Assembly (NCBI GenBank): GCA_963693365.1
Contig: CAVNZM010000005.1
Span: forward strand, 9,796,001-9,860,000
Reading direction: 5' to 3'
Length of the DNA: 64,000 bases
From: Amoebidium appalachense
Lineage: Eukaryota; Ichthyosporea
Part shown: positions 47,698 through 60,549 of the stretch, piece by piece
Numbering within the stretch: the stretch's first letter is position 1
Layout of the letters: every line of letters begins with the position of its first letter
Notes under the pieces: generated by a model
Seen by the model: the letters and a program-made list of their open reading frames with translations, nothing else
Database searches by the model: none
Told to the model about the DNA's origin: nothing
Program-made: the position numbers and the translations under genes

Positions 47698-48081
47698 GGG
47701 GGGGGGGGGGGGGGGGGAGGCAAAGAAAGGTTAATGGGGGGGGGGGGGGGGGGGGGTTGTGTGCAGAGAACTGAGGATTGTTTTTCTTTAAAAAAGTGTC
47801 CAGGATTCAACCTTAGCCTTGAAGTTCAGTTTATTGATTTGTCAAACAAGATAATGGAATTGCGCATTCAATATGGAAAAGAAAGACCTTAAAACAGGGC
47901 ATGCATTATGGGTCTTGAGCCCTGAGGGTTAACCAACCGCACAGTTGGTTCAAGTGATACGGCTTAAGTAATTCCACTAACGCTCCCCCTCTTCCCCCCC
48001 AGCCCTTTTCCCTCCCTCCCCCCCACCCCCACCCCCACCATTCCCCTAACTCCCCGCCTTCCGCCCTCTCTCCCGTCATAG

Positions 48082-48113
<32 letters not shown>

Positions 48114-49961
48114 ACACATAGTCTCGCCACCATCACCCCTCCCCCCTCCCCCCTCCCCCCCTCCTCCTACCTCCCCTCCACCACCACCACCATCACCATC
48201 CCCCCAGCCTCCTATTCCCCCCCCCCCCCCCCCCCCCCCAAAAAAAAATCCCACTCTTTTCCACCACCATCCACCCTTTTCCACACAGCGCAATGAGATT
48301 GTTGGAGGTGTATGCGGCCGCGTGCACCCACGCGGCACCGGAGCCGTGGCGTGGGTGCAGTATTTCGAATACGCCCTTGCTCATTGGCTACAGAAGTCGG
48401 CGGAACACGTGCTTGGAAGTGTGTTGTGCATGCCCGGGGCATTCTCAATGTATCGGGCCAGTGCTTTGGAGGAGGTGATGTACATTTACGCAAAAACACC
48501 GACTAGTGCAAGGGAGTTTCTGCAGTTTGATCAGGTGTGGAAATTTACCCCAACCTCCCCCTCCCCCGCCCCCTGCAGCTACCCCCTCCTTCTCCCCCCC
48601 CCCCCCCCCCCCCCCCCCCCCTTCCCCCCCCCCCATTGTCCCCATTAACCCCCTCCTCGCCCCTCCCCCAAAGATGCACATTCTTGGATTGTACTTTGCG
48701 GAATTCGCCCCATTTTTTCCCTGTCGTGAATGTGTACGTTGCAATCTGTATTTATCTCAACCAGCTCGCCCACCCTCCATCCATCACCCTCGCAACCATC
48801 TTGTACACTCAATTTGGGATGTTGTCCTGGCGGCCAAAAGCGAAACAGTCACTCCGAAACAAACCCGATACAGACCCCTAGACAATACCTCTCGTTTCTT
48901 TGTCAACCTGAATACCTGTTACTCTCCACACATCCTCCGTCCAGTTTCAGATCATCCCAGCCGTGCGCAAAACAAAAACCACCATTCCAACATACATTCC
49001 AACACACATTCCACCACACATTCCAACCCACATTCCACCACACAGGGAGAGGATCGTTGGCTCTCCACCCTTCTCCTCCAAAAGGGCTGGCTACTGCAAT
49101 ACAGTGCAAGTGCCGACTGCTACACATTCTGCCCCGACTCGTTCGATGAATTCTACAACCAAAGGAGACGTTGGGTCACTAGTACTATGGCAAACATTAT
49201 CGATCTGATATGCACCGCACATAAGGTCACACGGACGAACATTAGCATCAACTACTTTTTCATCATCTATCAGGTAAGTCCCCCGCCTTCCCCTTCGCAC
49301 CCTCCCCAACCCCTCCCCCCTACCACCAAATACAAAAAAGAGATAAAAGAAGGAAGAAAATATGGATTTAAACGTGGAAGAAAGGAAAGAAAAGAAGGCA
49401 ATGCCCCCCCTCCCCCCTCCCCCCTCCCCCACCCTTCCTCCCCTCCCCCCTCATCCCCCCCTCCCTCCCCACCCTCTCTCCCTCTCCAAAAAAAAAAAAA
49501 ACAACGAGGAAGAAGGAAGAACCTTTGAACTTTTCATGCTCTCCTGCATCTTCACACCATCACATCTTCAAAACCCTTTCAACCTCCCTCCCCCTACCCC
49601 CCCCCTTCCCCTCTCCTCTCTCCCCTCTCCCTCGCCTTTGAACTTTTCACAAAACCCTACACCTTCACACCATCACACCTTCAAAACCTCTTGAACCCCC
49701 CCCCCCCCCCCCCCCCCCTCACCCACCCACCCTGTTATTCTACCTCCCCTCCTCCCCCCCCCCCTCCCCCCTTTTCCCCCCCTCCCTCCCTCCCCCCTCC
49801 CCCCTCCCGCCTCCCGGTGAAAGACACACATGCAACAGACCAACTGTATTTTCCCGTCATCGTATGCATGCATATCTCCCCTTGCCTCACACACTTACAC
49901 ACACGGGTGCGCACTCACACACGCACGCACGCACACGCACGCACGCACACACACACGCACG

Positions 49962-50035
<74 letters not shown>

Positions 50036-50781
50036 CACACGCACGCACGCACACACCAAAAATCCGAAAGAAGTGCAAAACTAAGAATTTAAATGAAGCT
50101 AAATTTAAACATTAATTAAACACTATCCTAAATCACACAAACACAACAGGCGGTGCTTCTAGCATCCAACATCATAGCCCCCACCACCATCTGCATGACA
50201 CACACGCACAAAAGAAAAAAAGAAAGAAAGGGAAAAAAAGGAAAAAAGGAAAACAACCAAAAACGAAAACGAAAAAAGAGCAAAACTAAGAATTAAAATT
50301 AAAACTAAAAATCAACAACTAAAATTAAACACAACAGGCGGTGCTTCTAGCATCCAACATCATTGCCCCGACAATCGTCTGCATGCTCATGGCATCGTGC
50401 TTCACCGACACCAGTGTGTCGTCATGGATGATGATTGGACTCACTGTGTGCACATATGTACTGTACGCACTGGTGTGCTACTGCACGCACCAGAGGACCC
50501 AGCTCACAACCGCAAAGGTCTACACATTCTTCACAAGTTTCTTCATGATCTTTATTATGGTGCGTGGCCCAATTTTGTTTGTTTGTTTGTTTTTTTGTCC
50601 TCAATTATCCCCTTGTTGGGGACACACCAGGTTTCATCTGTGGTAGTTCTCCTTTTCTTTTTTTTGTCCTAAATGTTTTTTAGTGGAAGTTTTCCTGTGT
50701 TCCTTCTTATGGAATTTGGCTCTTGCTGTGAAAGCTGTCCGTTTTCCTTTTTTGGACTCTATCTTTTTATTTGCAATATGC

Positions 50782-50813
<32 letters not shown>

Positions 50814-51547
50814 TACACACATCCACCCACGCATCCACCTTCGCCCACACACCCAAATGGTTGCCAATCAAATACCCGCCCTCTCTCTTACTTTCCCCCC
50901 CTTCTTCCTTTTACTCCCCTCCCCCCCCGTCCCCCCCTCCCCCCTCCCCTCCCCCCTCCCCCCCTCCTCCTCCCTCCAGGCCCTCCCCGTCCCCTCCGCC
51001 CCCCTCCCCCCAAGGGGTTTACCACTGCCTTTCTCCCGCCCATTTCCCCTCCTGTCATCTTTTACTCCCTCATATCATCCTTTTCCCTCTTCGAGTTACC
51101 TTTTCCCTCTTATAACATCCCCTTGCCATGTCCGTATTACCGTCACCCTATCCCCCCAATATTCCCCTTTCCCTCTTATATTGCACTTTTCCATTTATAA
51201 TATCAATCCCCCCGCAAGCCCTCCCCCTGCTCCTCTGACCCACCATTCGAAACACAACAGATCAGCACAATCCGGGAAATTGCCAAAAATCCGGAAAGTC
51301 TCGTTTCGTTGGCCGTGGTGGTGGTGGCGGTGTGTGTGCTTGTATCTTCTTTCCTCCACCCGAGAGAGATATACAATTTATGTGCCGGGGCTATCTACGT
51401 TTTGGCTATCCCGTCCCTATACGTTTTCCTGTTGATATATTCTTTCGCTCATGTCAACACTGTATCGTGGGGGACGCGTGAGAAATTGACACCTGAGCAG
51501 CAGGCGGTATGTCATTGAGCCCTCTCCCCCCCCCCCCCCTCTCCCTC

Positions 51548-51582
<35 letters not shown>

Positions 51583-52348
51583 CTCTCTCGAGCACCAGTG
51601 TTGTCTCCCCCCCACCACCACCACCACCACCACCACCACCATTTTTGCACCCTTACATTCATCCTTATTTTTCAGCCTTCTTCAGGTTATACCCCTTTGA
51701 CATAATGACTATGTAGGAGCAAAGACATGTTCACTGTACATAGTACCAAGTTTGTGCTCGCACACACACAAATTGGAAACCGTCTCAAATTCATCAAGTT
51801 TTTTTTTTTAAAGTTTTTTTTTGTTATGTTTTTGTTGAGGTTTCTCTCTCTGTCTACCTCTATATCCATCCCTTTTTTTCCTGTTTGTGTGGGAGGGGAG
51901 AAGGGGGAGGGGAGGAAGGGGGAGGGGTTACGAGGGGAAAACTATATGTTTACAGAGGGGATCATGATTAGCTTTTCAGCTTTTTTCACCCATCTGCAAC
52001 TTTTGTAAAGACTCTTATAATGACCACAAATCATTGGCCGCAAATCACACTCATTTTTTTCCACACGCAGGAAGCAGCCGCAGCCGCCGCCCAGCCCAGC
52101 CTGGCTCAGCGTATCCGCAATATTGGGTCAAACATGTTTCGGGCTCGGCCCAACGGGCCAGTGCCGAACCGGCCCGAATACCGACCCCTGGCTGAGAGCA
52201 TGGACGGAACAGAATCCACCAATAGCATGCTGATGTCACAGGCAGTTTGTGACCTCCCCTCCCCCCCCCCTCCCCTCCCCTCTCCCTCCCCCCCCCCCCC
52301 CCCCCCCCCACCCCCCACACACACACACCACCCCTTCATCCCCTCTGC

Positions 52349-52392
<44 letters not shown>

Positions 52393-53607
52393 CCGGTCAT
52401 CCTTCTTTATTTGCCTTTAGCCTCACACATACTGTGCTTGCACCAAAATTTTCACACAACCAGTCTCTACCCAGCTCCAGGTAATAACGACTTTCCCTCT
52501 TGTATCACTTGTCACTCGCCCTAATAGCCAAGCCCCTCCACCTTACCCCCCCCCCCCCCCCCCCCCCTCCCTCCCCCCTCCCCTCCCCACCCTCCCCCTC
52601 CCCTCCTCCCCCCCCCCCCCCCCCCTCCCCCGGAAAAAATAGAAGAACAAGAAGAGGAAGAAGAAGGAGAAAAAGGCGGAAAACAGTGTCCTCCTAATAC
52701 AAGTAGTATTGCAAGGTGAAAGGGAATGAAATTTGTTAGCCTCAGAGCTCAATTATGGCGGAAAGAGATTAGGTTCGAGACTGGATAGTCGAGTAAGGCT
52801 AGGACGAAAGAATGAAAACAAATCACGAGCCGAGGAAGGTTTCATAGGATAGATGGTAGGAATAGGGTATGGGAAGGCCCAGATATCCCAGGATTCCAAG
52901 AATGTGTTTAATGCATGTGTGTGTGTTGGAAGTGAGGAGAGGGGAAGAGGGGGGGGGGGGGGGGGGGGGACTTTTCAGTCAGTGACGTCCAATCATTTTC
53001 TCATCTCCCTCTCGTAATTCCACCAGAGCACATGCTGCATGCCCACGGAAACTGTCGAGATTCCGATTTCCGGGGGATCTCTAATGGCCGCGGCCACTGA
53101 AGAAGAGGGGTTCCAATCAAATTTACACGAAAGGTGCACCCCATGTGAGTGGAGGTTTTGGGAGGCCATGCTTGGGACGTATTTGGCCCCTGAGGATGTG
53201 ACGTCAGAGGAGGTAGCAGAGAGGAATGCAGAGATCAAGGAGCAGCTGGACGACTTGAAAAACATAAGTTTGGTAGAGCATCCCCCCCCCCCCAACCCCC
53301 CCCCCAAAAAAAAAACAAAAAAAAAAACTTGAAAACCGAAAAGAAAACAAAGAACATTAATCCAGTCTGGTCCTGCACACCGTGTGTGTTGTTCATGTTT
53401 TATTTTCTCTATTATACTGAACCGTGTTCTGGGAGGTGTTTACTCTGACTCCTCTTTCCTATCCGTACTTCTTATTCCCCCCTCCCCCCTCCCCCCTTCT
53501 CCCCCCCCCCCCCCCCCCCGGGTCATGTTTCCAAGCAGGTTAGAATTTGGGGCTCAAATGGCGCTCACACACATGCATACACCCACGCACCCGCACCCGT
53601 ACCCGCT

Positions 53608-53692
<85 letters not shown>

Positions 53693-53709
53693 GCGCGTGC
53701 GCACACGCA

Positions 53710-53747
<38 letters not shown>

Positions 53748-53759
53748 ACACATACGCAT

Positions 53760-53810
<51 letters not shown>

Positions 53811-53954
53811 ACGCACACACAAAGTGTCACACACGTGCGCACACACAAAACACACCCACACACGCACGCACACACACACACACACACACGCACGCACGCA
53901 CGCACGCACGCACGAACGCACGCACGCATGCACGCACGCACGCACGCATGCACG

Positions 53955-54007
<53 letters not shown>

Positions 54008-54381
54008 GCATCCACCAGAGTATAGCATATATAGCACCACCCGCGAAACCTTCCGGCAGTAATCCAGATCTCTAGCCCCGCCTCTTCAGCCCCATCGATT
54101 CATCTATTTCAAAAAAGTTAACTAATTTGAACCCCCCCCCCCCCCCCCCCCTCCTTGCACGTAATTTCCCAACACAGGGAGGGTGTGTTCTGCTCAACAT
54201 TGTACTGTCGGCCTTCTACGTGACGCTCCGATTTTTAGACGATAATTCGACCAACAGTGCAAAAGTGGCCCTGGGGCTTCAGGCGTTATTTGCGCTGCTG
54301 ATTCTGTTGCAGTTTGTGAGCATGCTGTGGCATAGGTGGTGTATGATTATGCATGTCGTTGCTACGGCGAAATTTCAGTAG
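39518..54381 (+). CDS. Chitin synthase, metazoan/holozoan type (GT2, 1191 aa, 15 exons)
   Basis: Exons: 39518-39822, 41373-41554, 42320-42476, 43240-43541, 44226-44853, 45626-45727, 46277-46463, 47204-47350, 48289-48534, 49046-49273, 50338-50559, 51261-51506, 52071-52244, 53027-53272, 54178-54381. All are GT-AG with matching phases; 3576 bp. It polymerises UDP-GlcNAc into chitin at the plasma membrane. A hydrophilic N-terminus of about 100 residues is followed by an N-terminal multi-pass region (exons 2-5). The catalytic GT2 core has [41 protein letters not shown] (DGD), [25 protein letters not shown] (EDR) and the product-site motif [14 protein letters not shown] second membrane cluster follows, with [10 protein letters not shown], the signature of animal-type rather than fungal-type enzymes. 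An Ala-rich cytosolic loop and a final membrane pair ending in KFQ complete it. No myosin or SAM domain is seen. Length is somewhat below that of insect enzymes. Confidence 0.95.
41105..41372 (+). repeat. (CT)n, poly-C and (CA)n compound microsatellite
   Basis: It fills the end of the first chitin synthase intron and provides the acceptor ACACACAG before the exon at 41373. Poly-C plus poly-A runs (about 40865-40918) lie further upstream in the same intron. Confidence 0.9.
45361..45625 (+). repeat. (CA)n with CACGTA interruptions before a chitin synthase exon
   Basis: About 140 bp of nearly pure CA repeat, then CACGTACA-rich sequence leading to the acceptor CACGTGCAG. It occupies much of the intron 44854-45625. 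Confidence 0.9.
47351..47760 (+). repeat. (GGGT)n and extended poly-G tracts
   Basis: The donor is CAG|GTGGGTGGGTGGG and continues into GGGT repeats and G-runs, the longest at about 47659-47756. Runs of four or more G-tracts like these could form G-quadruplexes in DNA or in the sense-strand RNA. Confidence 0.85.
49976..50034 (+). repeat. (CA)n with CGCA flanks
   Basis: CA repeat in the intron between the exons ending at 49273 and starting at 50338, flanked by (CGCA)n on both sides (about 49912-50053). Confidence 0.85.
50077..50385 (+). repeat. Partial exon duplication in chitin synthase
   Basis: The acceptor and first 48 bases of the exon at 50338 recur upstream: ACACAACAG followed by GCGGTGCTTCTAGCATCCAA begins at 50141 as well as 50329. 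The preceding AAAACTAAGAATT is also repeated (about 50080 and 50282). The upstream copy reads [12 protein letters not shown] as in the real exon, and most changes there are third-position or conservative. It loses similarity after TGCATG and has no donor, so it is treated as a pseudo-exon. Confidence 0.75.
53560..54006 (+). repeat. (CA)n/(CG)n/(CGCA)n alternating purine-pyrimidine block
   Basis: Nearly 450 bp of alternating CA, CG and CGCA steps, including an uninterrupted CG run at about 53677-53698. It lies in the last intron of chitin synthase. Such sequence is the classical substrate for left-handed Z-DNA. Confidence 0.9.
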
Positions 54382-54425
54382 TTGTGTTGGACCCCCGCCC
54401 TCTCCACACACACGCACACACACAC

Positions 54426-54472
<47 letters not shown>

Positions 54473-55411
54473 GTTGCTTGCCATATGAGTACTTGGAGTT
54501 GATTTTCGATGATGCGTTCATATACATCACATGCGCACAGTGAGGGGTGGTTTGGGGTTTGTATACGTATGAAACATTTTTAAATGACTTATGGGACTTC
54601 GGGACCCTGCAGTTTTTAACGAATGGTTCAAAAACACACATCCACATACTTTTGACAGTAAAATGTCACAGTGAACTGCTATGTACAAGTCTTAGTAGAC
54701 ACTTTTTAGTTTGTGGAAATAATCCACGATCATTTGTACATAACATAACAACAGCACAACATAAGTACATAACAACAGCACAACATAAGTACTATGACAC
54801 ATTATTGTCTATAAATCATGAAGCGGCACACACCAACATCATGCAATCACCCACGTTGTGTCACCTGTGCTGTAACTCGCACATCCTGACACACTAGGCT
54901 ACATGTAGACATCAAGGGATCTCAACGTTTTGTTATGTTTTGTTACAAGAATACATGCTTTGGCTCCATACCCACCTACCTCAGGCTTTTCAAAGTTAAT
55001 TGGTATTGATACATAGATTCGAGCAGACACACCTGAGCTGACAATGTCATTGACCACATAGCAAACACACACCTGGAGGGTATCTAGATCCAGATAAACT
55101 TGCAAATGATTGCCTTTTTTAGCTTTCCCACCTTCCCTACAAAAGAAAATCACCTACACTCTTCGGCTGATTAGAGTAATGTTTCTTTTGACTCGGGTTT
55201 ATTGATCCGTTGATGAAGGCAACGTGCAGCCACAGGCTACATAACCACCAATAGAACTGAAAAAGCCAAAGCTATGAAATAAAAATAAAGCGACAAGTGA
55301 CAAAGGACACCAGCGGGCAAAACCGTAAGTGTACGTATATGCGTGAAACTAGTTTGCTCCAACTAGTCATATGCATCGATGTTGACCAGACCGCAAGAAG
55401 ACATCATTACT
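54382..55411. other. Chitin synthase 3' region and intergenic DNA
   Basis: A (CA)n block (54413-54468) lies just after the stop. A perfect 24-bp tandem duplication occupies 54743-54790. AAATAAAAATAAA at 55278-55290 is a possible polyadenylation signal, although it is about 900 bp from the stop. No other gene is seen. Confidence 0.5.
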
Positions 55412-56019
55412 GCTCCTTCCCAACAGGGGGGCGGGTTGGTGCAATGGTAAGATGTCTGCGTGTCAAGCTCAAAGTCGCAGGATCGATCCTGGTTACTTCC
55501 GATTTTTTTCTGCCTCGACGGTCCACCGGTCTGGCCGCCCCCTAGAAGCCATCACCCCAGACCACGTCAAAGCAGCACCACCAATTTGTTATCACCCGGC
55601 CGTAAGACATGACGTCATGAACAGCACCGGCCCTCTGACGTCGACGGCGCGCCGCTTGGGCATCCCGGCCCAACGTTCAAGTGGGAGACCAATCCGAGTC
55701 ACCGGCCACGGTTCGGGTCAGCGTCCTGGGCATGGGGTCTTCCCTTTCAAGTCTTTATGTTTGTGTATGTGTCCCGGGTCGCTCCCGGCTGGTGTTGTTA
55801 AAGTGAGCTGTGCTCATTTCCCCACTAGCGTTGCTGCGGCTAGAACCGTGGGATAAGGCGTAACTAAAAATAGTGCCAGTGGGGGTCAATTAGAATCCTG
55901 ACTTATGAGTGTGCTATACAGTACGATCTGTGTCTAGGCGGAAGACGGTAAGCTCCCCTGAGGCAGTGCAAAAACGGGATAAAAAAAAAATAAAAAAATA
56001 AAAGCTCCTTCCCAACAGG
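55412..56019 (+). mobile_element. tRNA-derived SINE with 16-bp target-site duplication
   Basis: The direct repeat GCTCCTTCCCAACAGG occurs at 55412-55427 and 56004-56019. Between them is a 576-bp body. Its head resembles a tRNA, with an A-box-like TGGTGCAATGG (55437-55447) and a B-box-like GGATCGATCC (55480-55489) spaced as in Pol III genes. An anticodon-loop-like TGTCAAG suggests an Asp-type ancestor, weakly. A GC-rich body of unknown origin follows. The 3' end is an A-rich tail with AAAATAAA repeats (about 55979-56003). No protein is encoded. Confidence 0.88.
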
Positions 56020-57101
56020 CCCCCCTCAAAACCTATCGAGGCACAGCAAGCAAGTCAGCCTCTAAAAGAGCAATGCAGACCAAATCTGAGCTAAAGAACA
56101 ATCCCAACGGGCCCGGCCCCTAGATAACCCGGAGAAAATGCATCTAGCTCTCTGATAAGGTGGCCTAGTTGTGGCAGGACACACAGAAAAACACAATTAC
56201 AGAATGCATGCAAGCAAACCCGGTCATTGCCATACGACTGGAGGCTAAGGACTGGCAGTCACTTGGAAAGCTCCCCGACGACCAAGTAGCCGCCCCTCCA
56301 CTCACGCAGCGCAGAAGTAGCTAGAGAAGTTGCAGCAGCCCACCGCCAATAGGTCGCGTAGAAGCTTAGACAGCGTGTAGAAGTTACCATAGGTTGCGGT
56401 GGACCACCGCCCGGCGTTGAAGAAACCACTTCTCAAGCGAGAAACTCTGCGAAAGGGAGATGCCCCCACACTCTCACAGCAGTAGGAATACACCAGGCCA
56501 CACCACACACACGCTGCAGGCACGTTCCCCTGAGTGGGACTCCCTCCCACCACAAAAAGAAGAAACGAAAGCCTTTATATACCTGCCATGGTGAAGATTC
56601 GGGAAAAAAGTTGACGTCAGCTAAGAGATCGAAGTGAAAGTGAAGTCCCCAGAGTAATGTTCAGCTTTGTTTATTTTTTTTCTGCCGGTATACAGTTTCT
56701 TGTAGTGCTGTTGAAAGCATATACAGCTGAGAATCCATTTTAACAAGCTACCACTGAAATGCAACTTCCCCTCCCGCCCTTTTAGGTATCTGTAAACTTT
56801 TTGTTTGGCTCGGAATATTCCAAAGGGTCAAGGTTGCAATATGATCATGACGAAGATGTGACATGAATGCGGGTTTATTCTGCAGAAATGTATGCAGTGT
56901 CCTTCAAGGTCAAAAATGATGTCACAAGTTGGAATAGAATGGATTTTTTCCCGTTCTGATCGACAGACGTGCCTGAAATCCAAAGCAAACATCGAGTTTG
57001 CCTACGTACACACTGGTGCCTGGTGGTTTTAGTTTGTGCCCACACACTGCACGTGCACTGGCCGATGGTTGCAACCATACAGCGCGTGCATGTCATGTAG
57101 C

Positions 57102-57134
<33 letters not shown>

Positions 57135-57142
57135 CACTGTGT

Positions 57143-57182
<40 letters not shown>

Positions 57183-58668
57183 ACACCTAGGCCGGCGGGC
57201 CAATGTTGGGAGGGGAAGGGGGGGCGGGGGGGGGGGGGGGGGGGGGGAATACACACGCCAGACGACACCGTGAGTGGTGTGTTGTGTCTGTGCAAGCGTG
57301 ATTATGGGGGGGAGAGGGGGGAGGGGGGGGGGGGGGGAGGGGGGGGGGAGGAGGAAACAGGCAAACAGGTGTCACTGGGCAGAGAGGGCGGTGTGCACGT
57401 AGTGAGGAGTGAAAAGTGGTGGGAAATGGCAAACAGGGTGAATGTTTTAAGCAAAAATATGGCCCAAGGTCCCGGGCTAGGGGACCCCTGCCCCCAATTC
57501 TAACACACACACAAACACAAACACACACACACACACGTTGTCCAGCAGGCGAGTGCGCCCCCGCACTGCCCCGCAGGCGTACGTACACACACACGTCGGA
57601 GTCAGGAGACACGGGATCATAGGCTTTTTCAACTATTTATTGCCGCCACCCACACGCACCAGCACAACCATATTTACACACGAGCCCAACAGGTTGTGCA
57701 CATGCACACCCGCCCAATGCCTGTCTGCCGGCCTAAACCTATCGTGCGGGAATGAATACGACAAGCACCATATATAGCAGTGTAGAAGGCTCTATCCATG
57801 GATCGACACGAGGGAAACAAAGAAACAGGATTTTAAAACGTAAACTAAAATGCATGAAAAGGATTTTGATGAATTGGAGAAAGAAGAGGGAAAAAAGGTA
57901 CAAACCCAACCACACAGAGCACGAACACACCACATTGTTATAATCGAAGAAAAAGAGCACCGAAGATTCAGAAAGAAAAGCAAACGCAGGGAGATAAGCC
58001 TAGACTGCTAGAATGTGTAAAAAAAATAAAACAAAAGTAAGCTTGTATATAATATTTCTAACCCCTGTCTGTTTTGCCACACCAGTTCCCTGCCTTTGGG
58101 TTTTCTAGGCAACTTAAGCTAAAATAGCGAGAAGAGGGATATAACACACCAAGTATATATAATAAATGGAAATGAGGGCATAAAGGCAAAAAACCCTGCC
58201 CCGGTCAAATCAAGCCAAAGCAATGAATAATTTACCGCAAAATGCGGTTTTGAAGCACCAAGTTTCTATTCTAAACCTAGCTGTGACATAAAGTGTTAAT
58301 AAAAACCCACCCGCCCTAGTAAAAAGTTCAGAAACCCAAACTTCAAGTGATATTATCACCACCCATCAGAAAACCATTCCACACACCCCCACCCCCACCT
58401 GCTCACCACGCTCAGAAGACACAGTGAAACATTCACCATTTTCACCCACCATCTTCACCCGCCCCACCCACCCACCCACACGCTTCAACATCGCCACCAC
58501 CACCACCTGGACCCACCCCCCACGCGTCAACACCGCGAGCGAGACAGACCAGAACACCCCGTTCCAGATATAGCTAGATATTACCCAACAAGAACACCCA
58601 TTTCCAGAGTCCACCCACAGCCATCCAAAAACACCAGGTTCCACATTCCCTCATCAAAGAAAGAACGG
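56020..58668. other. Intergenic DNA between the SINE and the G-beta gene
   Basis: 56020-57090 is unique sequence without a recognised gene. 57100-57360 has (GT)n and poly-G blocks. 57600-58668 probably includes the 3' UTR of the minus-strand G-beta gene; a minus-strand AATAAA (plus TTTATT at 57636-57641) is a possible, distant 3' end signal. Confidence 0.4.
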
Positions 58669-58856
58669 CTAGTTCCAGATCTTGAGGAAGGAGTCCCAGC
58701 TTCCAGTGCACACTGCCATTCCGTCGGAGGAGACGCCCAGGCAGCTAACACGGTTCTCATGGCCCTGAAGCTGACCTACACGGGTGCCCTTGAGAACGTC
58801 CCACACGTTGCAGTTGAAGTCGTCATAGCTGTGGAGGGCCAAAAAAAAAAAAAAAA

Positions 58857-58887
<31 letters not shown>

Positions 58888-59032
58888 AAGGAGAAGGGAA
58901 GAAAGAATGAATGGGAAGAAGAAAAGAAAGAGGAGGAACGCAGGAAAGGAAAGAATGCGGAGAAAGAGGGTTAGCATATGGTGTAAGGTATGGCGTGCAG
59001 AGATGCGCCTGGCGATTGCGGGTGGTGGTAGT

Positions 59033-59098
<66 letters not shown>

Positions 59099-59564
59099 TG
59101 TTTTTGTGTGAGTGGGTGGGTGGGTGGGTGGGGGGGGGGGGGGGGGGGAGGGGGGTTTGAATGCGGAACAGGGCACGAAGTACGCAAACACAACGAGAAG
59201 CATGGTGCAGGACACATGCAAGGGCAAACATTCAAGTATGCAACATAAGCCATGCGCACAGTATGCGTCATAAGCAGAGCCCATCCTCAGGGAGGGCCCA
59301 AGTCATTAATTGCGTCTGAGTTTCGACCCCTTAGCCTGCGTATATACGACGCTCCAACTCAGACAGCAGCATCAACTGAACTTGGGTGGGTCAAACGGGG
59401 GGGGGGGGGGGGGGGGGGGGGCTGGCTAGGATGGGGCCAGTACGAAAGACAGTCATACACAAAAATGAACATGCAGTAGGACGTGAAAGAGTGCCGTGTA
59501 CGGAGAAAAAACATAGAAGGATGAGGGAGGGGGAGGAGGAGGAGGAGGAGGTGTGTGTGTGTGT

Positions 59565-59607
<43 letters not shown>

Positions 59608-60500
59608 GGTGGGCCCGAGGGGTTAGGGGGTTGGGCCCAGGACAAGGGGGGGGGAGGGGGGGGAACATTTGTGTACACAGCACAGAACGTAACAACACGA
59701 AAGGCATTCATGAATGCACACAAGGGAAGGGATGGTAAGGGGTAAAGGGCCGGGGGAGGAGGGGGAGGGGGGAGGAGGGGAGGGAGGGGAAGGGGGATGA
59801 GAGGTGTTACAAATCACGAAGTACACACTGAGTACGGACAGCACAAAAGCAGATTAAAGAAAGAGCACACACAAACGGCATGTATCTTTGACTCCTGTGT
59901 GTGTGTGTGTGTGTTTGTGTATGTATGCGCGGGTGAGGACGGGGAAGGGAAACAGCACATGCAGCACGACATGGAGTGCAGCTACTTCAAACATACGGTG
60001 TAGTGCACAAAGAACGTGCCATGATAGACACACCAAGGTGCCAACACACGCATACAGACAGCCCATATCCACCTGTACCTGACAGTCTATATCCTCCATC
60101 CCCCTCCCCCCCCCCCCCCCCCCCCCCCCCACCCACACACACAGACACCAACCCACCACCACACGAGCCCCTTCTCTGCCTACCTCAAACAACCTCCCCC
60201 CCCCCCCTCTAGAAACAACACTGATCCACACCGCCGACACACAGGTGTGACCATCATCTTCCCTTTGACTAATTGTCGAACAAAAAACATCCAATCTTGA
60301 ATGGTTCCTTTAGTACCACTCTGACGATATCATAAACATAGCACTGGTTTTCCTGTGGTTCAGTATTCAAACTTAGGTGCGATGGACGTACAACACAAAG
60401 GGCATGCGATGGTGTGTGCGCTTACTGCGTGTATGTTCAGGTCCGTGGGGGGAGAAAGGGACACGTGTACACACCCCAGCTGCATATGCTCCGTGTGTGT

Positions 60501-60549
<49 letters not shown>

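Noticed and set aside
55428-55500. Functional tRNA gene
   Set aside because: A- and B-box-like sequences are present but the acceptor stem does not pair, and the unit continues into a SINE body with A-tail and target duplication.
56302-56553. 83-codon minus-strand frame downstream of the SINE
   Set aside because: No recognisable domain, no promoter or polyadenylation context; kept as intergenic.
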